A stretch of 64,000 nt of DNA from Aurantiacibacter sp. D1-12 (GTDB taxonomy: Bacteria; Pseudomonadota; Alphaproteobacteria; Sphingomonadales; Sphingomonadaceae): positions 434,001 to 498,000 of the forward strand of contig NZ_JAPJZJ010000001.1 of assembly GCF_028858515.1 (NCBI RefSeq). Direction: 5' to 3'. The notes under the pieces are model-generated. The model had not been told where the DNA came from. It worked only from the letters and a program-made list of their open reading frames with translations, and did no database searches. The position numbers and the translations under genes are program-made. Positions 56,866-64,000 of this stretch are shown one piece after another. Each line of letters starts with the position of its first letter. Within the stretch, counting starts at the first letter, position 1.

Positions 56866-58085
56866 ACGGTGACATCCTCTTTTTGGCTCATCGCCTGCCG
56901 TTTCCACCCGATCGCGGCGACAAGATCCGTTCGCACCATGTGCTGAAGGCCTTGGCGCAAATCGCGCCTGTCCATGTCGGCTGCCTTGCGGAAGACGCGA
57001 AGGACGCAGCACACAAAGGCGAACTCGCCGCGATTGCAACAAGCCATTGTATGCCGCGTCGCTCAAAGCAGCTCGCGCTTGCCGGAATCGAGGCACTGGG
57101 GCGGGGTGAGCCCGTCAGCTTCTCGGCCTTCCGGTCGAAGCAGTTGCACGATTGGGTGAAGGTCACGCTCGCCGAGAGGAATATCCGCGCGATATACGTT
57201 TTCTCAGGTCAGATGGCGCAATATGTGCCGGAAGACTGGAAGCGGCGCTTGATTGTCGATCTCGTCGATGTCGATTCGGCCAAGTTCGAGGCATACGCCG
57301 CGCAAGGCTCAGGTTTACGTGGATGGATCGATGCTCGCGAAGGCAAGTTGCTGCGCGCCATTGAGTCAGAGCTTGCCAAGCGTGCCGATGCAACGTTGCT
57401 GGTGAGCGAGGCTGAAGCCAATCTGCTGCGTGAACGTGCCCCCGGCAGCCGCAACATACGCGCACTGCGCAATGGGATTGATTGCACGCAATTTGATCCG
57501 GATGCTGCGACACCCGCTAGCCAGCTGTCAGATGACGGCCCGCATTATGTCTTCACCGGCCAGATGGACTACGCGCCCAATGTCACTGCTGTAGCACGCA
57601 TGGCGAAGCAGATCATGCCGCGCGTGCGTAAAGAATTGCCGCAAGCCCGCTTCCACATCGTTGGACGCGCCCCGACTGGCGAGGTTCTGAAGCTTGATGG
57701 GTTGAATGGCACCACGGTCGTTGGTGAAGTGCCTGATACGCGCCCGTGGCTCGTGGGCGCGAATGCAGTGGTTGCACCGTTGACCTTAGCACGCGGCGTG
57801 CAGAACAAGGTTCTCGAGGCGATGTCCATGGCGAAACCTGTTGTCGCCTCCCCTGAAGCCGCGACGGGGATCGACGCGCGCAATCACGAAGACATTCTAG
57901 TCGCTGCCGATGATGCCACTTTTGCTGCGCATCTCCTGCAATTGCATGACGATCCTGCGAAAGCGGCAAAGCTCGGCGAGGCCGCGCGCAATTTCGTAAA
58001 GACGGAGATGAGCTGGCCCGCAATGCTTGCGGATTTGCCCACCTTGCTCGGGCTCGCGGATGGAGGCGCCCGCGATGCGGCTTGA
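56862..58085 (+). CDS. XrtA-locus glycosyltransferase (TIGR03087-type)
   Basis: A 407-residue GT-B family-4-like glycosyltransferase. HRLPFPPDRGDKIRSHH near the N-terminus, RALRNGIDCTQF, and the donor-site segment APLTLARGVQNKVLEAMSMA with downstream PVVASPEA identify the family. It starts at a GTG in a GTGA overlap with FemAB. It should add a sugar during assembly of the repeat unit. The 3' end overlaps xrtA by 11 bp. Confidence 0.92.
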   Translation: MNGDILFLAHRLPFPPDRGDKIRSHHVLKALAQIAPVHVGCLAEDAKDAAHKGELAAIATSHCMPRRSKQLALAGIEALGRGEPVSFSAFRSKQLHDWVKVTLAERNIRAIYVFSGQMAQYVPEDWKRRLIVDLVDVDSAKFEAYAAQGSGLRGWIDAREGKLLRAIESELAKRADATLLVSEAEANLLRERAPGSRNIRALRNGIDCTQFDPDAATPASQLSDDGPHYVFTGQMDYAPNVTAVARMAKQIMPRVRKELPQARFHIVGRAPTGEVLKLDGLNGTTVVGEVPDTRPWLVGANAVVAPLTLARGVQNKVLEAMSMAKPVVASPEAATGIDARNHEDILVAADDATFAAHLLQLHDDPAKAAKLGEAARNFVKTEMSWPAMLADLPTLLGLADGGARDAA

Positions 58086-59631
58086 TCTCGCATCTTCGCG
58101 GCAGGCTGCCGTGGTTGACCGTCTTGCGCCGCAATGGCGCGCACCGCTGGCGCAACTGGCATTGGCATGGACGGCTCTGTTAGCCTTATTCGCTGGGGAC
58201 TGGGCCGAGATGGTGATGCAGTGGTGGAACTCCTCCACCTACAATCACATCCTGCTGGTTCCCCCGATCCTGATTTGGCTGGTCTACCAGCGAGCCTCCG
58301 AACTGGCGAAACTGACACCGCAAGCCTGGTGGCCTGGGCTGATCCCGTTTGCCGGAGCACTGGTGATCTGGCTGCTCGGTGATGTTTCGGGTCTGGCCAC
58401 CGCCAAACATATTGGCCTTGTCGCGGCCATGCAGTCGCTCGTTGTACTGCTGTTCGGTCCGCGCGTATCGTGGGCCTTGCTATTCCCGATCTGCTACGCG
58501 GCGTTTCTCGTCCCAATCGGAGACGAACTGGTACCCGCGCTGCAGATGATAACGGCGGATATCACCATTGCCTTGACCGAATCGAGTGGCATTCCCGCGC
58601 ATATCGAAGGCGTCTTTATCGATACCCCCGCAGGCCTCTTCGAAGTTGCGGAGGCATGTTCGGGCGTCAAATTTCTGATCGCGATGATCGCACTCGGAAC
58701 GTTGGTGGCGCATGTCTGCTTCCGCAGCTGGACACGCCGGATTGCCTTTATGGCGCTGGCGATTGCTTTGCCGATCCTTGCCAACGGTGTGCGGGCATGG
58801 GGTACGATCTACATTGCCCAGTCACAAGGCATCTCTTTCGCTGCGGGGTTCGATCACATCTTCTATGGGTGGATCTTCTTCGCATTGGTTATGGGTGCTC
58901 TGCTCGCCATTGGTTGGAAGTTCTTTGATCGACAGGTCGAAGATCCCTTTATCGATGGTGATGCCATTGCGGCTGAACCGCGCTTCGCCCGCCTGGAACA
59001 ATATACCATCCGTCCGGCGATTGCCCTGGTTGGCGCGGCCGCGATGGCGCTTGTGATCGTCATCTGGTCGTCGCAGTCGCATGTATTGGAGGCGGAGCTT
59101 GGCGACAACCTTACGCTGCCAGCTGTGCAGGGTTGGGAACGCACAGAGTATCTGCAGGACTATCCGTGGCAGCCCCGTGCAGGAGGAGCCGATCGCCGCC
59201 TGATCGCGACATATGCTGATGCGGATGGTCGTGTGGTCGAAGTGTTCCTTGCGCTTTATTCGTCGCAAGGGGAGGGCAAGGAAGCAGGCTCCTTTGGCCA
59301 AGGTGCCTTGCCGCTCGATACCGAATGGCGTTGGCAGTCCGGTACCACCGCTCCTGACGGCGTTGTCGGTGAGCGCTTGCAGGCTTTGGGCTCTTACCGC
59401 CGGGTTGCCGAAACCTGGTATCACCGCGGTGACTGGACCGGAGGAAGCAAACTTCGTCTCAAGATCGAGACCCTGCAGGATCGTCTTTTCCTGAATGCGC
59501 AGCCTACAGCCATGCTGATCCTGTCTAGCGAGGAGCGTTACGGCGTGGACGCTGCACAGACCATCGCCGATTTCCGGTCTTCCACGGGCGATCTCGGAGA
59601 ATGGATAGACCGCGCCGCCGCGCTGGATTAA
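58075..59631 (+). CDS. xrtA: Exosortase A with fused EpsI domain
   Basis: XrtA is an inner-membrane transpeptidase that processes PEP-CTERM proteins. The 518-residue protein has about eight membrane helices in residues 40-300, with the catalytic Cys195 (VAEACSGVKF), Arg240 (NGVRAWG) and His261 (FDHIFYGW) all present, then a periplasmic EpsI-type domain (about 330-510). The ATG at 58075 follows GGAGG by 8 bases; an ATG at 58060 would add five residues. No PEP-CTERM substrate is encoded in this window. Confidence 0.96.
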   Translation: MRLDLASSRQAAVVDRLAPQWRAPLAQLALAWTALLALFAGDWAEMVMQWWNSSTYNHILLVPPILIWLVYQRASELAKLTPQAWWPGLIPFAGALVIWLLGDVSGLATAKHIGLVAAMQSLVVLLFGPRVSWALLFPICYAAFLVPIGDELVPALQMITADITIALTESSGIPAHIEGVFIDTPAGLFEVAEACSGVKFLIAMIALGTLVAHVCFRSWTRRIAFMALAIALPILANGVRAWGTIYIAQSQGISFAAGFDHIFYGWIFFALVMGALLAIGWKFFDRQVEDPFIDGDAIAAEPRFARLEQYTIRPAIALVGAAAMALVIVIWSSQSHVLEAELGDNLTLPAVQGWERTEYLQDYPWQPRAGGADRRLIATYADADGRVVEVFLALYSSQGEGKEAGSFGQGALPLDTEWRWQSGTTAPDGVVGERLQALGSYRRVAETWYHRGDWTGGSKLRLKIETLQDRLFLNAQPTAMLILSSEERYGVDAAQTIADFRSSTGDLGEWIDRAAALD

Positions 59632-59640
59632 CGCACCACC

Positions 59641-61532
<1,892 letters not shown>

Positions 61533-61536
<4 letters not shown>

Positions 61537-62639
61537 GCGACCTTGCCGTGTCCGAGCGCCATGTAGTCAGCGCTCTGCATTTCCTTGAGGCGACTGACTG
61601 ACCGTTCGAACTCGAACGCGCCGTCACCTGATGTGTAAAGTGCCTCCGGCTCGGCTGCGGCGGTGGTGAACAGTTTTACGCGGTGTTCGTAGAGCGCGTC
61701 GATCAGCTTCGTGAAGCGAATGGCTTCGTTGCGGTTCTCAGGGCCCATCTTCGGGATGCCGACGACGATAACGGTGTGGTACTCACGTGCGATGGCGAGG
61801 TAGTCAGACGCCCCGCGATCCTCTTGGCACAACCGTTTGAAGCTGAATACACCCACACCCTTAAGCGATTTGGGCACGAACAACGTGCGCCCGCCGCCAA
61901 GGTCAAGCTCCCCAGAAGGTACATTGGCCGCATCTTCAGGCTTGTAATCGGTCAGTCGGAAGAAGGCTTCGCGTACTTGCGCCGTCGCCGCATCGCCCAT
62001 TGGCGCGTGCCAGTTATCGATATCGCCTAGCCGGTCGAGCCGGTAGTCGGTCGGGCCATTCAGCGGCAACACGTCGAGTTCGGCCTCGATCAGATCAATG
62101 AAGGGCAGGAACAGCGAGCGGTTCAGGCCATCCTTGTAGAGATCGCTCGGTGGGCGATTGCTTGTCGCGACCACGGTCACGCCTTCATCCTCGATCAATG
62201 CTGTGAAGAGCCGCGCCATGATCGCCGCGTCGGCGGTGTTGGTCACCACCATCTCGTCAAAGGCAAGCATCCGCACGTCCTTCGCAATGCGCGCGGCGAC
62301 CCGCCTGACGGGGCCCTCGGTCTCCTCCTTGCGTTCCTCGCGGATCAGCTGGTCCACCTCGAGCATGAACTCGTGGAAGTGGACGCGGCGCTTCTCTTCA
62401 ATGGCGAGGGCTGAGTGGAACAGGTCCATCAGCATCGACTTGCCGCGCCCTACGCCTCCCCACATGTAGACGCCGCGAGGGGCAACGCGTTTGCGGCTGA
62501 AGAACTGGCCCAGCAGACCGCCAGGTTGCTCTGCCTCCAGTTCCTTCTGCAACTGGTTCAGGCGTTCTGCAGCGCGGCGCTGATCCGGATCGGGCCGAAG
62601 CTCGCCGGCGGCAATCAGCTTTTCGTAACGCGCCAGCAC
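61533..62639 (-). CDS. zapE: Cell division protein ZapE (AFG1-like ATPase)
   Basis: ZapE is an AAA-type ATPase that acts on the Z ring. The 368-residue protein has Walker A GGVGRGKS (61-68), Walker B MLAFDEM (124-130), ATSNRPP and the C-terminal RLCQEDRGASDYLAIA. It starts at a GTG at 62639, 4 bp behind the sdhB stop, so it is coupled to sdhB. Confidence 0.93.
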
Positions 62640-62643
62640 CGAC

Positions 62644-63426
62644 CTAAATGGCGCGCTCGGCCTGCATCTTCTTGATCTCTGCGATGGCGCGTGCGGGGCT
62701 GAGACCCTTGGGGCACACGTTCGCGCAGTTCATGATCGTGTGGCAGCGATAGAGGCGGAAGGGGTCTTCCAGATCGTCCAGACGCTCACCGGTCATCTCG
62801 TCGCGGCTGTCAGCCAGCCAGCGATAGGCCTGCAGCAGGATTGCCGGACCAAGGAACTTGTCCGAATTCCACCAGTAGCTAGGGCACGAAGTCGAGCAGC
62901 AGGCACACAGGATGCACTCGTAAAGGCCGTCCAGCTTCTCGCGCTGTTCGGGCGATTGCAGGCGTTCCTTGCCGCTCGGCGTGTTGGAGACGGTTTGCAG
63001 CCACGGGCGGATGCTGGCGTACTGCGCGTAGAAGTGGGCGAAATCGGGCACAAGGTCCTTCACCACATCCATGTGCGGCAGCGGCGTGATGCGGACCGAA
63101 CCTTTCAGGTCCTCGATCGCAGTCGTGCAGGCGAGGCCGTTTTTGCCGTTCATGTTCATCGAGCACGAACCGCAGATCCCCTCGCGACAGGACCGGCGGA
63201 AGGTCAGAGACGGGTCGATCTCGTTCTTGATCTTGAACAGCGCGTCCAGAACCATCGGGCCGCAATTGTCGAGGTCCACCTCGAACGTATCGTAGCGCGG
63301 GTTCTCGCCGCTATCCGGATCGTAGCGGTAGATCTGAAAGCTCTTCACCCGACCCGCTCCATCGGCCTTGTGGACCTTGCCAGCCTTGTTGATCTTGCTG
63401 TTCTTGGGGAGAGTGAAAGTCGCCAT
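62644..63426 (-). CDS. sdhB: Succinate dehydrogenase iron-sulfur subunit
   Basis: SdhB passes electrons from the flavoprotein to quinone in complex II. The 260-residue protein has all three clusters: 2Fe-2S Cys80, 85, 88, 100 ([10 protein letters not shown]), and the 4Fe-4S and 3Fe-4S ligands [11 protein letters not shown] (171-181) and [11 protein letters not shown] (228-238). No sdhA lies directly upstream; the next gene is divergent. It is followed by zapE. Confidence 0.97.
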   Translation of the reverse strand: MATFTLPKNSKINKAGKVHKADGAGRVKSFQIYRYDPDSGENPRYDTFEVDLDNCGPMVLDALFKIKNEIDPSLTFRRSCREGICGSCSMNMNGKNGLACTTAIEDLKGSVRITPLPHMDVVKDLVPDFAHFYAQYASIRPWLQTVSNTPSGKERLQSPEQREKLDGLYECILCACCSTSCPSYWWNSDKFLGPAILLQAYRWLADSRDEMTGERLDDLEDPFRLYRCHTIMNCANVCPKGLSPARAIAEIKKMQAERAI

Positions 63427-63548
63427 ATTCCGTCCGCTTGTTTGCAGGTGTGATCCCCATTTAGCCGCTGTGTCAGTGAGGGCAAGGCGGACCTTCGTTC
63501 AAAGCCCGGTTTTTCGCGCGTTTCCGGTGTAAACCCAACTAACCTGAT

Positions 63549-63564
63549 ACACTTGATACAGTGT
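63549..63564. promoter_or_regulatory. Small inverted repeat in the sdhB/SDR gap
   Basis: ACACT and AGTGT flank TGATAC, and GATACA occurs twice nearby, in the 257-bp gap between the divergent sdhB and SDR genes. A shared operator is possible but unproven. The rest of this gap shows no gene. Confidence 0.25.
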
Positions 63565-63683
63565 CCTGAGGACGAAAACACGAGCTGCAAACGCTGGACG
63601 AGAACTACGGCAGGTTGGAGAGGTTACATCGGCCATCCAGTCCGCGTAGATCGCGCGCAACTCTGTAGGAAAGGCAAAGCGTC

Positions 63684-64000
63684 ATGCGATGGGACTCGGC
63701 GGCCATATTTGGGGCAAGCGGCGGTATCGGCGCGGCGATGGCCATGGCGCTGGCTGGCGAGGGCACACAAGTCTTTGCCGGGTCGTGCAGTGGTTACGTT
63801 CCGGAGCATGCCAATATCGAACCCTTTCGTTTCAATCTTACCGATGAAAAGAGCATCGAAGTAGCCGTAGAGCCGTGGAAGGACGCGCCGCCAGAACTGG
63901 TCGTTGTCGCCAGCGGCGTGCTGACCTTGCCCGATGGCACTGGGCCAGAGCGCAGCTTCCGCCATGTCGAACCAGCCGCGATGGCGCAGATGTTCGCCCT
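63684..64000 (+). CDS. Short-chain dehydrogenase/reductase, N-terminal part (3' end outside window)
   Basis: The frame opens at an ATG at 63684 behind AGGAAAGG and stays open to the window end, giving 105 residues. The NAD(P)-binding Rossmann start AAIFGASGGIGAAMA (Gly-rich loop 10-16) and a later LVVVASGVL strand are the SDR pattern. It resembles small C-factor-like SDRs. Substrate unknown. It is divergent from sdhB. Confidence 0.85.
   Translation, partial: MRWDSAAIFGASGGIGAAMAMALAGEGTQVFAGSCSGYVPEHANIEPFRFNLTDEKSIEVAVEPWKDAPPELVVVASGVLTLPDGTGPERSFRHVEPAAMAQMFA

Overview
The window looks like a chromosomal segment of an alphaproteobacterium of the order Sphingomonadales, most likely family Erythrobacteraceae. 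This is inferred from gene content and order (addA-trxA, mfd-sdhE-recG, the single LolC/E permease with LolD, a LuxR-type HTH/DUF4019 protein after dnaE, an OmpA with a long proline linker), from the moderately high GC, and from the dense coding with many 1-8 bp overlaps. No insertion sequence, phage gene, CRISPR array or rRNA was seen. One tRNA (Asn, GUU) is present. Every gap between genes is shorter than 300 bp.

Left and middle part (1-43.1 kb), mostly housekeeping. It holds the addA 3' part, trxA, an inositol-monophosphatase-family phosphatase and argJ, a small secreted protein, secA, and a lipoprotein with a methyltransferase-like fold. Next come an RTX-repeat SGNH/sialate-esterase-like secreted enzyme, tRNA-Asn, nadK, a stand-alone EAL protein and an S9 peptidase resembling glutamyl endopeptidase. 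The DNA-repair helicases mfd and recG follow with sdhE between them, then a DUF885 peptidase, the lipoprotein-release pair LolC/E-LolD, two small envelope proteins, dnaE, an HTH/DUF4019 membrane protein, ompA, a radical SAM protein, and moaB with a lytic transglycosylase and a degenerate uracil-DNA-glycosylase-like protein. The block ends with ETF-ubiquinone oxidoreductase, ispE, an N-formylglutamate amidohydrolase family protein, ilvD, a small lipoprotein, the NAD(P)H-hydrate repair enzyme and an RNA (uracil-5-)methyltransferase.

Right part (43.1-61.5 kb). This is a complete exosortase A (XrtA/PEP-CTERM)-type exopolysaccharide locus of 16 genes in two divergent arms. The leftward arm encodes a GNAT/FemAB-like transferase, an acyl carrier protein and two alpha/beta hydrolases. 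The rightward arm encodes an acyl-CoA ligase, a PLP decarboxylase, a Wza-like export lipoprotein, a Wzc-like chain-length protein, a separate tyrosine autokinase, an outer-membrane beta-barrel, an ExeA-like ATPase, a polysaccharide deacetylase, a FemAB protein, a glycosyltransferase, the EpsI-fused exosortase itself and an asparagine-synthase-like amidotransferase. The export proteins plausibly carry a polysaccharide to the surface. The ligase, ACP, decarboxylase, hydrolases and FemAB/GNAT proteins look like a small tailoring assembly line, which is the least understood part of the window. No PEP-CTERM substrate protein is encoded here. Both edges of the locus are convergent gene pairs whose stop codons share a 4-bp palindrome.

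Far right: zapE and sdhB (without sdhA upstream), then the start of a short-chain dehydrogenase that runs off the window.
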